Shown piece by piece: positions 34,834 through 42,936 of a stretch of 54,927 nucleotides of DNA (position 1 is the stretch's first letter; each line of letters begins with the position of its first letter). The position numbers and the translations under genes are program-made. Source of the stretch: Myxococcaceae bacterium. Its GTDB lineage: Bacteria; Myxococcota; Myxococcia; Myxococcales; Myxococcaceae. The stretch lies in NCBI GenBank assembly GCA_003818285.1, contig RPRB01000013.1:1-54927 (forward strand). Reading direction: 5' to 3'. The notes beneath the pieces were generated by a model. That model had not been told where the DNA came from and ran no database searches. It saw nothing but the letters and a program-made list of their open reading frames with translations.

Positions 34834-35448
34834 ATGCAGTCCAGCCTCTTCGACCTCGACCCCCTCACCTTCGACCGGACCTTCTCCCGGCTGGAGCGGA
34901 TCCATCTCGACCAGACCGCCTGGATCGACGTGGCACCCGGCTGGGTGAGCGGCTCGGACGCGCTGTTCCGCGCCCTGGCCGAGACGCTTTCCTGGGCGCA
35001 GCGCACCCGGTTCCTGTACGAGCAGCACCGGATCGAGCCGCGGCTCACCGCGAGCTGGCACGCGGAGCGCGGCAACCCCCTCGAGCCGCCCATCCTCGAG
35101 GAGATGCGCGCCGCGCTCTCGGAGCGCTACGGCATCCAGTTCGACTCGGCGGGCTTCAACTTCTACCGGGACGGGCGCGACAGCGTCGCCTGGCACCGCG
35201 ACAAGATCCCGGCCCGGGTCCACCAGCCCGTCGTCGCCCTGGTCTCGCTCGGCGAGCCACGCCGCTTCCTGCTCCGGCCTCGGGGTGGCGGAACCTCGCG
35301 ACCCTTCCCGCTCGGGCACGGGGACCTGCTCGTCACCGGCGGCGAGACGCAGCGATCGTGGGAGCACGCGGTGCTGAAGGTCGTCCACGCCGGTCCACGG
35401 ATCAGCATCGCCTTCCGGCACGGCATGGACGCGCGCCTGTACGGCTGA
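34834..35448 (+). CDS. alkB: AlkB-like Fe(II)/2-oxoglutarate dioxygenase (DNA/RNA demethylase)
   Basis: Oxidatively removes alkyl groups from N1-methyladenine and N3-methylcytosine. 204 residues. The iron ligands His121-x-Asp123 (WHRDK) and His178 (WEHAV) are present, together with the 2-oxoglutarate pair Arg189 and Arg195 (RISIAFRH) spaced six residues apart as in E. coli AlkB, and the NxYxxG-like FNFYRDGRDS. Single gene with its own upstream region carrying a LexA-like dyad. Confidence 0.93.
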   Translation: MQSSLFDLDPLTFDRTFSRLERIHLDQTAWIDVAPGWVSGSDALFRALAETLSWAQRTRFLYEQHRIEPRLTASWHAERGNPLEPPILEEMRAALSERYGIQFDSAGFNFYRDGRDSVAWHRDKIPARVHQPVVALVSLGEPRRFLLRPRGGGTSRPFPLGHGDLLVTGGETQRSWEHAVLKVVHAGPRISIAFRHGMDARLYG

Positions 35449-35502
35449 ACCCGCTCGGGCGAGGCTACGCACGGAGCGGAACGGTGGCGCCGTCTCGAAG
35501 CT

Positions 35503-36801
35503 CTAGGGTGCGAGGATGATCCGCGGGCCCTGCATCGCCTCGCGCACCGCCGCGAGGGCCGGGTCGGAGAGCGCCTCGGTCTCGGTGAGCCGTCGCATGA
35601 CCAGCTGGGCGTCGGGCGGCGCGCCCTCGAGCAGCCCCTTGAGCTCGGCGAGCAACGCCAGCGCCGCGTCCTCCATCTGCTTCCCCGGCGCGGACGGGGC
35701 GATGGGCTTCCCGGCCTTCTCGCTCAGGTACTTCACGAAGGCGTCGAGCGAGCCACGGGTGGCGCGCGGGTCGTAAGCCGAGAGCTTCCCGTGCAGCGTC
35801 TCCTTCGGTACCCGGAGAAGCCGGGGCACCCCGCCCTGGGCCAGCCCCGGATGGGGCACGTCGATCTCCTGCATCGGGAACACGCCGAGCAGTCCGTCCT
35901 CGGGGGCCGGCGAGCTGTACGGCACGACATCCAGGAAGAGGGCGAGCGGATCCACGCCCTGCTTCGCCGCCTCCACGTCCTGCGGATCGAGCGGGGGGTA
36001 GGTGGTCGGCGCGCCGGTGAAGAGGAGGGGGAAGACTGCCTGCTCCCAGAACTCGTCCGGGGCGGAGCCGGTCTGCTTGCTCGTGGCGACCAGGGTGAGC
36101 ATCAGCTCGGCGAGCCGGGGCGCCTGCAGGACCTGGTCCCCGAAGCTCTGCGGCGGGTCGAGGCGGGCCAGCGCACCGGCGATCTGCTGCTCGAACTGCG
36201 CCTTCGACTCGGCCGACATGCGCTGCGGGCTCACCCGCCCCAGGGCGGCCCTCACGTCCGAGGCGAGCACCGAGGGCTTCGCCTCCCACAGCTCCTTGGT
36301 CCGGCGTGGATCGAGGACGATGAACTGGAGGAAGCCCGGGTCGAACAGCCGTGCGTAGTCCTCGGGCCGCAGCCGCACCGGCGCTCCGCCCGTGGGCGCG
36401 AACCGCGCCTGGGCCAGCGCGCGGCGGATGTCGGCGCTCACCTCGTCCAGCCGCTCCAGCTTTCCTCGGCTCAGCGCCTCCATCACCGCCTGGAACGGCG
36501 AGAGCATGAGCACGGCTTCGGGGAAGCCCAGCATCCCGCCCTCGGGCGCCTCCCGGTGGGGGAACCAGAACGCCTGGTCGCTGGAAATCAACCGGTCGGC
36601 GAACACGCCCGCCAGGCCCAGCGCCACGAGCTGGTGCTCCGGCTGCTCCGGCCGGAACGGGCCCATCAGCAACCGGATGACGCCCTTCTCGATGTCGGCC
36701 CACGGCGCACTCTTGAGGTCGATCGGCGCGCCGGTGACCCGCTCCAGCGAGGCCGCAAGCTGCTGGGTGGCGGCGTCGAGATGTCCTGCGGAAGAAGCCA
36801 T
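35503..36801 (-). CDS. Uncharacterised 432-residue protein
   Basis: Not recognised. The predicted product is soluble, with no signal peptide; it is rich in Leu, Ala, Pro and Glu with mixed helices and loops. Possible landmarks are RLLMGPFRPEQPEHQLVALG in the first fifth and LLFTGAPTTYPPLDPQDVEA and GVFPMQEIDVPHPGLAQGG in the second half. ATG 36801 follows AGGGGGCC. It is divergent from the metallopeptidase gene (66 bp) and convergent with the AlkB gene. It may be restricted to the lineage. Confidence 0.7.
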   Translation of the reverse strand: MASSAGHLDAATQQLAASLERVTGAPIDLKSAPWADIEKGVIRLLMGPFRPEQPEHQLVALGLAGVFADRLISSDQAFWFPHREAPEGGMLGFPEAVLMLSPFQAVMEALSRGKLERLDEVSADIRRALAQARFAPTGGAPVRLRPEDYARLFDPGFLQFIVLDPRRTKELWEAKPSVLASDVRAALGRVSPQRMSAESKAQFEQQIAGALARLDPPQSFGDQVLQAPRLAELMLTLVATSKQTGSAPDEFWEQAVFPLLFTGAPTTYPPLDPQDVEAAKQGVDPLALFLDVVPYSSPAPEDGLLGVFPMQEIDVPHPGLAQGGVPRLLRVPKETLHGKLSAYDPRATRGSLDAFVKYLSEKAGKPIAPSAPGKQMEDAALALLAELKGLLEGAPPDAQLVMRRLTETEALSDPALAAVREAMQGPRIILAP

Positions 36802-36867
36802 GGGTGGCCCCCTTAGCGTAGAACGAGGGGCTCTGTGGAGAAGCCCGGAGCCGGGAGGGGATTCCGA

Positions 36868-39831
36868 GTGGACGGTCGGGCTTGCGCCCTCGTCCTGCCC
36901 GTGCTCCTGGTGGTCACCGGGTGCGCGACGCTCTCCCCCCGGTTCGATCAGGCGATCACCACCTCGTTCGCCCGTCAGCCGATGCGCAAGCTGGAGACGG
37001 GTCGGGTGCAGCTGTACTACCCCGAGGCGAAGCGGGACGAGGCGCTCCGGCTCATCCAGCGGCTGGACCGCTGCGTGGAGCTGCTGCGACGCAATCGTTT
37101 CTCCGCGACACCGCGCCCGAAGGTCCTCGCCTACCTGACCACCGCGAACTTCGACAACGCGTACGTCCAGCCCCAGGTGGCCGGGCTTCCGATCCAGATG
37201 GTGCTGGCCCACCACTTCACGACCGAGTTCTTCAACCTCCTGGAGATCGGCACCAACCACGTGGACGACGTCTCGTGCCACGAGGCGGTGCACTACGTGC
37301 AATTCCAGGAGGTCGACGAGCTCTGGTACTACCTGAATCTCGCCTTCGGCGACCTGCTCGACCCGAACATCTTCACCGAGTCCTACTTCCTCGAAGGACT
37401 CGCCACCTACTACGAGGGTCGGCTGGACCGGGACACCGGCCGTCCGCACAGCCCCATCTGGCGCGGGCTGTTCGAGTCCGGCGTCGCGCTCCGCAAGGGC
37501 GAGATCCATTCCGGCGACCTCTCCTCCGCCCAGCGGGAGCTCCTCCCCTTCGGAGGGAACTACCTGGTGGGGATGCACTTCATCGAGTGGCTCGCCCGCC
37601 GCTACGGCGCGGACAAGCTCTGGGAGCTCATCGACGTGCAGGGGCGGAGCTGGATCCCGGTGCTCGGGGTCTCGTTCCGCTTCATGTGGGTCTATGGCAA
37701 GGGCCCGGGCGAGCTGGTGGACGAGTGGCGCGAGTCGCTCCGTCACTCGGGTCCCTGGCGGGAGCGCCCGGGGAACCAGAAGGTCCTGGATCCGGACCTG
37801 GGCTACTTCGCACGGCTGGCGTCCGCGCCGGACGGCACGCTGGCTGCGGTCACCGCCGGACGGGACTCGTCGTCCGAGCTGCGCATCTACGACCCCGACG
37901 GCTCGGTTCGCTTCCGCCGTCCGCTGACCAACTTCTGGCCGGGGCGGCCCTACATCGCCACGAGCCCGCTGTCGGTGAGCGGCCTCTCCTTCGACGGCAG
38001 TGGCGCCCGGCTCTACCTCGTCCTCGCCGATGTGGGGATCGACGGTGACACCGCGCCCAAGCTGCTCGCCCTGGACGCGCAGGAGGGCCGGCTGCTCCAG
38101 ACGTGGGAGACCCCGGACGCGCTGGGCGGCGGCGTGGATCCGGCCGGCAAGCGCTACGTCTTCATCCGCAGCCACGCCGACACCGCGGACCTCTGGGAGC
38201 TGGACCTCGCCAGCGGCGAGCAGCGGCCGCTCACCCGGCACCAGGGGCGCCTCACACTCGGGGCTCCGGCGATGGCCCAGGACGGACGGGTCGTCTTCGC
38301 GCGGAAGATCGGCGACGACTTCGACCTGTGGATCCGGGAGCCCGACGGCTCGGAGCGGCCGCTCACCCGGGACGGGAAGTTCAACTACTCCCCGCGGTGG
38401 GTGGGTCCGGACCAGGTGGTCGCGCTGCACGAGGTGGACGGGCGAACCCAGGCGGTACGGATCCAGGTCTCCACCGGGGCGATGACCGTCATCACCGACG
38501 CGCCGTTCGTCGTGCTCGACCCGGTGCCGCTCCCCGGGGGACGACTGGCCTTTGTCAATCGCGAGGGCTGGGGCTGGACGCTGGACTGGATGGACGTGGA
38601 ACAGGGTCGTCCGGTTCCGGCTCCGCAGACCGCGCAGGGCGGCGGGCCGCCGGCGAGCGACGTGACCGCCGAGCCGGACGTCCCCGTCCTGACCGACGAC
38701 CCGTACCACGCCTTCGACAACCTGCTCGTGCCCACGCTCCGGGGGCCCTTCATCGCCTTCGGCAGTCGCGAGCAGTACGGGGGAACCCAGAGCACCGTCT
38801 ACGGCGGCGTCTCGCTCCAGGGCAGCGACCGGCTCGGGCTCCACCAGTACGCGCTGAACATCGGCTACGAGACCAGCGACCCCGGGCCGAGCTTCTCGGT
38901 GGGGTATGGCAACTACCAGCTCGCGCCGGTGTACTTGCAGGCCGTCTTCTCCCGCTCGGCGGACCCGGCGCTCCGGGACGTGTCCGACAATTCCTTCATC
39001 CCCAGCGTGGTGGACATGAGCGGCGGCATCTCGGCGTCGCGCACCTTCTGGACCACGCCGGTATCCCTCAACTTCCTCGGCCTCCACCGCAAGGAGGGCT
39101 TCGAGTCCGGCACGCGCAACTCGGACCTGTTCGGACCCGGGGTCTCCACCGCCTGGTCCGCCACCGAGTCCACGCCCTATGCCGGTATCCGCCGGGGAAT
39201 CGCCCTCACCGGGAGCGTGCAGTGGTTCGCGAAGACGTTCGGCTCGGATTTCACCTTCGCCGATCTCCGGGCCACGGCGGCCTTGTACCTCCCCCTGCCC
39301 TTCTGGGCGCGCCACACTCTCCAGCTGACGGTGCGCGGGCGAGCGCTGGCCGGGGCCCCGGCGCGGCTCCTCCGAGTGGGAGGCAGCAACCGTGGGTTCC
39401 TGGAGTGGGACTCGCAGCCGGAGAAGTCTCAGGCCGGCACGGGGCTGGCCATCTTCCCGGACATCACCTTCCGCGAGCCGCTGCGGGGCTACGAGGATGC
39501 AACCCTGCGCTGCAACGAGGTGGTCATCGCCGGCGCGCGGTACCGGGCTCCAATCATCGTCGACCATGGATGGTCGTCGTTCCTGTGGCTGTTCCCCTCG
39601 GTGTTCATCCGCCAGGCGGACCTGGAGGTGTTCGGCGAGTGGGCGCACACCTGGACGTCGGAGAGCAGCAGCGGTCCGGCGGTCACCGGGGACCACCGGA
39701 CCTTCGGCGGCGCGGTCTACTTCCGGACCCTCTGGGGCTCGGGGCTCCCGCTGTCATTCTTCTACCAGTTCGCCGTCCGGCCGGACGACGGCCTCACGCC
39801 ACTGCACGTCCTCGGCGTGTCGCTCGAGTGA
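36868..39831 (+). CDS. Lipoprotein fusion: HEXXH metallopeptidase, beta-propeller and outer-membrane-barrel-like domain
   Basis: 987 residues. Signal peptide with lipobox VTGC (Cys19). Residues ~45-300 are a gluzincin-type peptidase with His138-Glu139-x-x-His142 (CHEAVHYVQF) and the downstream glutamate Glu176 in FLEGLATYYEG. Residues ~310-600 are TolB/WD40-like blades (LASAPDGTLAAV; YVFIRSHADTADLWELDLAS; DDFDLWIREPDGS). Residues ~625-987 are Gly/Tyr/Phe-rich alternating strands (LGLHQYALNIGYE; TLQLTVRGRALAGAPA; LPLSFFYQFAV) like surface-antigen barrels. GTG 36868 lies 7 nt after GGGAGGGG; an earlier GTG at 36835 lacks this. It may process or degrade proteins at the cell surface. Confidence 0.85.
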   Translation: MDGRACALVLPVLLVVTGCATLSPRFDQAITTSFARQPMRKLETGRVQLYYPEAKRDEALRLIQRLDRCVELLRRNRFSATPRPKVLAYLTTANFDNAYVQPQVAGLPIQMVLAHHFTTEFFNLLEIGTNHVDDVSCHEAVHYVQFQEVDELWYYLNLAFGDLLDPNIFTESYFLEGLATYYEGRLDRDTGRPHSPIWRGLFESGVALRKGEIHSGDLSSAQRELLPFGGNYLVGMHFIEWLARRYGADKLWELIDVQGRSWIPVLGVSFRFMWVYGKGPGELVDEWRESLRHSGPWRERPGNQKVLDPDLGYFARLASAPDGTLAAVTAGRDSSSELRIYDPDGSVRFRRPLTNFWPGRPYIATSPLSVSGLSFDGSGARLYLVLADVGIDGDTAPKLLALDAQEGRLLQTWETPDALGGGVDPAGKRYVFIRSHADTADLWELDLASGEQRPLTRHQGRLTLGAPAMAQDGRVVFARKIGDDFDLWIREPDGSERPLTRDGKFNYSPRWVGPDQVVALHEVDGRTQAVRIQVSTGAMTVITDAPFVVLDPVPLPGGRLAFVNREGWGWTLDWMDVEQGRPVPAPQTAQGGGPPASDVTAEPDVPVLTDDPYHAFDNLLVPTLRGPFIAFGSREQYGGTQSTVYGGVSLQGSDRLGLHQYALNIGYETSDPGPSFSVGYGNYQLAPVYLQAVFSRSADPALRDVSDNSFIPSVVDMSGGISASRTFWTTPVSLNFLGLHRKEGFESGTRNSDLFGPGVSTAWSATESTPYAGIRRGIALTGSVQWFAKTFGSDFTFADLRATAALYLPLPFWARHTLQLTVRGRALAGAPARLLRVGGSNRGFLEWDSQPEKSQAGTGLAIFPDITFREPLRGYEDATLRCNEVVIAGARYRAPIIVDHGWSSFLWLFPSVFIRQADLEVFGEWAHTWTSESSSGPAVTGDHRTFGGAVYFRTLWGSGLPLSFFYQFAVRPDDGLTPLHVLGVSLE

Positions 39832-39862
39832 CCTCGCGACGGGCCGGCGGACATGTCGCCGG

Positions 39863-40303
39863 TCACGGACGCACGGAGGCCGCACGACCGACCAGCCGGA
39901 GCAGGCGGCGGGTGACCATGCGGTGGCCGCCGGTCCCGATGACGAGCGCTCGATACAGCCGCCCCAGAGCTCCGGGGAAGACCGCGTGGGTCTGCGCCGA
40001 CAGCCGGTCCGCGTCGAGCACGAAGGTGAGCGCGTACCGCGAGAACCGGTGGCGTCCGCGCAGCGCGAGCCGCCGCCCGAACTCCGACTCGGCCACCCGG
40101 AACCCGGGCACCGCCTCGCCGCTGCGGCCGGTGAATCCGGGCGTTCCGTCCGCCGGGTCGCAGCCAAGCATCCGAGCAAGCCGCCCGCTCCGGCCCATCT
40201 GCCGGCGTAGGACGCTCACCAGCGCAGTCCAGACCACGTCAGCCGGGACGTTCATCGGCTGGCTGTGCTCGTCGATGAACGGAAGCTGATCCAGGTCGTG
40301 CAT
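39863..40303 (-). CDS. SRPBCC-like (START/polyketide-cyclase fold) small protein
   Basis: 146 residues. The start, INEHSQ-like IDEHSQPMNVPADVVWTALV, is the typical first strand and helix of SRPBCC lipid- or ligand-binding proteins; strands such as ALRGRHRFSRYALTFVLDAD and a long C-terminal helix follow. Ligand unknown. The ATG at 40303 is 14 bp after the nadD stop and the genes are on one strand, so they are probably co-transcribed without a functional tie. Confidence 0.6.
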   Translation of the reverse strand: MHDLDQLPFIDEHSQPMNVPADVVWTALVSVLRRQMGRSGRLARMLGCDPADGTPGFTGRSGEAVPGFRVAESEFGRRLALRGRHRFSRYALTFVLDADRLSAQTHAVFPGALGRLYRALVIGTGGHRMVTRRLLRLVGRAASVRP

Positions 40304-40317
40304 CGGCGAGCTCCGAC

Positions 40318-40869
40318 TCAACCCGTCCGGTACAGCCCGTGCCGCTCGATGTAGGCGAGCACCTCGCGGTGGACCAGTCCCTCGCCTCCCCGCCCCGCGG
40401 CGAGCGCCGCCCGCACCTCGGTGCTCGAAACCTTCGCCAGCGGAGGCCCGATCGCTCCCGGCGCCGGATGGCCGGCGCGGTTCAGGACGACGATGCGAGC
40501 GAGGCGCCGGATCTCCCCCGGCTCGCGCCATTTCGCGAGCTCGGGGACGATGTCGCTCCCGATGACCAGCGTCCACCGCCGATCGGGCCAGCGGCGGTGC
40601 AGCTCCCGGAGCGTGTCGACCGTGTACCCATTCCCGCCGAGCGAGGCCTCGACGTCCGAGGCCAGGAGCCACCCGGCGGCGTCGCGGCACATCAGCTCGC
40701 ACATCGCAAGGCGGTGTGCGACGTCGATCAGCGGCTTGCCGAAGGGATGGTGCGCCGCGGGCACGAACCACACCTGGTCCACTGGCTCCAGGGCACGGAC
40801 CACGTGCGCGGCGAGCAGGTGACCGAGATGGGGCGGGTTGAACGAGCCCCCGAGGAGCGCGACGTCCAT
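40318..40869 (-). CDS. nadD: Nicotinate-nucleotide adenylyltransferase
   Basis: Makes deamido-NAD from nicotinate mononucleotide and ATP. 183 residues, family length. It carries ALLGGSFNPPHLGHLLAA (the GGSFNPxHxGH nucleotide motif), WFVPAAHHPFGKPL, LVIGSDIVPELAKW and the C-terminal VSSTEVR for ATP binding. Directly downstream (15 bp) of the NamZ-type gene, on the same strand. Confidence 0.95.
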   Translation of the reverse strand: MDVALLGGSFNPPHLGHLLAAHVVRALEPVDQVWFVPAAHHPFGKPLIDVAHRLAMCELMCRDAAGWLLASDVEASLGGNGYTVDTLRELHRRWPDRRWTLVIGSDIVPELAKWREPGEIRRLARIVVLNRAGHPAPGAIGPPLAKVSSTEVRAALAAGRGGEGLVHREVLAYIERHGLYRTG

Positions 40870-40884
40870 GCCTGGGGCAGAAGC

Positions 40885-42063
40885 CTAGCCGTACATCAGG
40901 AAAGGCGCTCGGCGTTCGAGGAAGGCCGCCTCCGCACCGTCCAGCAGCGCTGCGACCTCCTCGAACTCCGCCCCCTGCTCGAGCGACTGCCGCACCCGGG
41001 CGTTGCCGCACAGGAGATCGAACGCCGGCACGTCGGTCACGAACTCGTACGCCTCGGCCCGCCACTGGAAGTCGCGACCGCCCACCCTGCGCGCCTCGGC
41101 CACCACCGCCAGACCGGTCCTCACCGAGAGGAAGGCGCCCGGGTCGGTGACGTGGAGGAAGGCACCCGCGCAGCCTGCGCCGCGGTGCTTGTCCCAGGTG
41201 GGGACGAAGTGCACGGGCCGGACCCGGAGCCCTGGGAGCTGGTGCCGCTCGAGCGCGGAGGCGACCTCGTGGGCGTCGAGGTACGGCGCGCCGAACTGCT
41301 CGAAGGGGCGGCAGGTCCCTCGCCCCTCCGAGAGGTTCGTCCCCTCCAGTAGGCACATCCCCGGGTACACCTGCGCGGTGTCCGGTGTCGGCATGTTGGG
41401 CGAGGGGGGGATGAAGGGAAGCCCGGTGTCCGCCCAGCGCATCTTCCGCGACCAGCCGAGGCACGGGACGACCGCGAGGTCACAGCCGAACCGCTCCTCG
41501 GCATTGAGCATCCGGGCCAGCTCTCCGAGTGTCATGCCGTGCCGGTTGGGCAAGGGATAGAGCCCGACGAAGCTCCGGAAGCCGGGTTCCACCAGGTTGC
41601 CCTCCACCCGCTCGCCCCCGAGGGGATTGGGCCTGTCCAGGACCACGAAGCGGACCCCGGCCTTGGCGCAGGCCTCCATCGCCAGCGCCATCGTGTAGAC
41701 GTACGTGTAGTAGCGCGCGCCCACGTCCTGGATGTCGAAGACCATCACGTCCAGCCCGTCGAGCCATTCGCGACGCGGCCGGAGCGACTCCGCCGTGGCC
41801 CCGTAGAGGGAGTACATCGGCACGCCGGTCCCGGGGTCCTTCGCCTCGGCCACCGCCTCCATGTACTGGACCTCGCCGCGAACCCCGTGCTCGGGGCCGA
41901 AGAGCGCAGCCAGCGTCACGCCGGGCGCGGCCCAGAGGAGGTCGGCCAGATGCCGGAACCGGCCGTCCACGCTCGTGGGATTGACGATGGCTCCCACCCG
42001 GAGCCCCCGCAACGCGCGGAACTCCTCGCCCTCCCACACCTCCAGCCCGGTCCTGACCTGCAT
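40885..42063 (-). CDS. namZ: Exo-beta-N-acetylmuramidase NamZ-type (DUF1343, GH171)
   Basis: 392 residues. DUF1343 hallmarks are clear: GLRVGAIVNPTSVDGRFRHL, LFGPEHGVRG, VMVFDIQDVGARYYTYVYT, VVLDRPNPLGG, GLYPLPNRHGMTLGELARML, IPPSPNMPTPDTAQVYPGM and LLEGTNLSEGRGT. Proteins of this family remove terminal MurNAc from peptidoglycan fragments. No signal peptide is visible from ATG 42063, so a cytoplasmic role in cell-wall recycling, or a missed start, are both possible. Confidence 0.92.
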   Translation of the reverse strand: MQVRTGLEVWEGEEFRALRGLRVGAIVNPTSVDGRFRHLADLLWAAPGVTLAALFGPEHGVRGEVQYMEAVAEAKDPGTGVPMYSLYGATAESLRPRREWLDGLDVMVFDIQDVGARYYTYVYTMALAMEACAKAGVRFVVLDRPNPLGGERVEGNLVEPGFRSFVGLYPLPNRHGMTLGELARMLNAEERFGCDLAVVPCLGWSRKMRWADTGLPFIPPSPNMPTPDTAQVYPGMCLLEGTNLSEGRGTCRPFEQFGAPYLDAHEVASALERHQLPGLRVRPVHFVPTWDKHRGAGCAGAFLHVTDPGAFLSVRTGLAVVAEARRVGGRDFQWRAEAYEFVTDVPAFDLLCGNARVRQSLEQGAEFEEVAALLDGAEAAFLERRAPFLMYG

Positions 42064-42166
42064 GGCGGCAGATCGTACTCCGTCACACGGAGGACCCCGA
42101 GCTTCCGGAGCGGAGAGGGGGATGTGCGCGCGAGGCTGCCCGCGGAGCCCCGGGCCGGCGCGAGCC

Positions 42167-42850
42167 TCAGCGGCGGGAGGCGCTCAGCGAGCGCATCGCC
42201 TTCTTCTGGGGCTCGAGCGTCTTGAGGAGCGCCGTGGCCTGCTTCTGCCGGCCGGTGCGGCCGTAGAAATCCGCCAGGGCCCGGGTGACGACCGCGTTCT
42301 TCGGTTGTGCCCGGTGGAGGTCGGTCAACGTCTTCTCGGCCTGGGGGACCTGCCCCGACCTCTCCTGCACGGAGGCGAGCTGGAGCCGGAGCCCGGTGTC
42401 GCCGTCGCCGGCGCCGATGAGGTAGCGGAGCTCCTTCTCCGCCTCCGCCCAGTCACCGGCCCGTTGCGCGAGCGCGGCCAGGCGGCGATGCGCGTCCACG
42501 TAGTCCCCCCGGAGCGCGATGGCCTTTCGCTGCGCCTCCCGCGCTCCCTGGATGTCCCCGCGCTCCTCCTCCAGGACGCCCCAGAGGTGGACAGCCCTGG
42601 GGTTGTCGGGGGCCAGCGCGTAGGCCCAGCGCAGATGCCAGTCCACCATGTCCAGCCTGGTCCCGAGCTTCAGCCCCAGCCGCGCCGCCTCGAGGTGCCC
42701 GTACGGGGACCGGGGCTCGGTCTGGGCCCACCACTCGGCCCAGGAGAGGGCCACGGCGTCGTTGCCCGCCCCCTCGTACGCCGAAATCTCCTCCTGCGGC
42801 GTCGCGCTCAGGAGGATGCCGACCACCAATGCCGCGCTCGCCGCCGTCAT
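42167..42850 (-). CDS. Exported TPR-repeat protein
   Basis: 227 residues. A hydrophobic leader (MTAASAALVVGILLSATP) suggests export. From ~40 on there are about four or five tetratricopeptide-like helix pairs: RWAYALAPDNPRAVHLWGVL, AQRKAIALRGDYVDAHRRLA, GDWAEAEKELRYLIGAGDGD, QAEKTLTDLHRAQPKNAVVT. TPRs mediate protein-protein contacts; no partner is evident. It ends in a basic tail. Divergent from mutS2 with 86 bp between starts. Confidence 0.8.
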   Translation of the reverse strand: MTAASAALVVGILLSATPQEEISAYEGAGNDAVALSWAEWWAQTEPRSPYGHLEAARLGLKLGTRLDMVDWHLRWAYALAPDNPRAVHLWGVLEEERGDIQGAREAQRKAIALRGDYVDAHRRLAALAQRAGDWAEAEKELRYLIGAGDGDTGLRLQLASVQERSGQVPQAEKTLTDLHRAQPKNAVVTRALADFYGRTGRQKQATALLKTLEPQKKAMRSLSASRR

Positions 42851-42896
42851 CTCGGTCCGGGATGGTACCGAAGCGAGCGACGGGCCCTCAACCCGC

Positions 42897-42925
42897 TTGA
42901 CCGGGTACCCCCGAGCCGACAGAAC
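42897..42925 (+). promoter_or_regulatory. Candidate sigma-70 promoter of mutS2
   Basis: TTGACC (42897-42902), 17-nt spacer, CAGAAC (42920-42925); 5 of 6 and 3 of 6 matches to consensus. The predicted transcription start is about 5 nt before the mutS2 GTG, giving a nearly leaderless mRNA, consistent with the absence of a Shine-Dalgarno. Confidence 0.35.
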
Positions 42926-42936
42926 GTCGCCGCGTC

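Noticed and set aside
36802-39696. Long open minus-strand frame running antisense through the metallopeptidase gene, continuous with the real gene at 35503-36801
   Set aside because: High GC in third positions keeps antisense frames open. The translated sequence is Arg/Pro/Gly/Leu-rich without motifs, and the plus-strand gene is clearly real; only the part after ATG 36801 makes a sensible protein.
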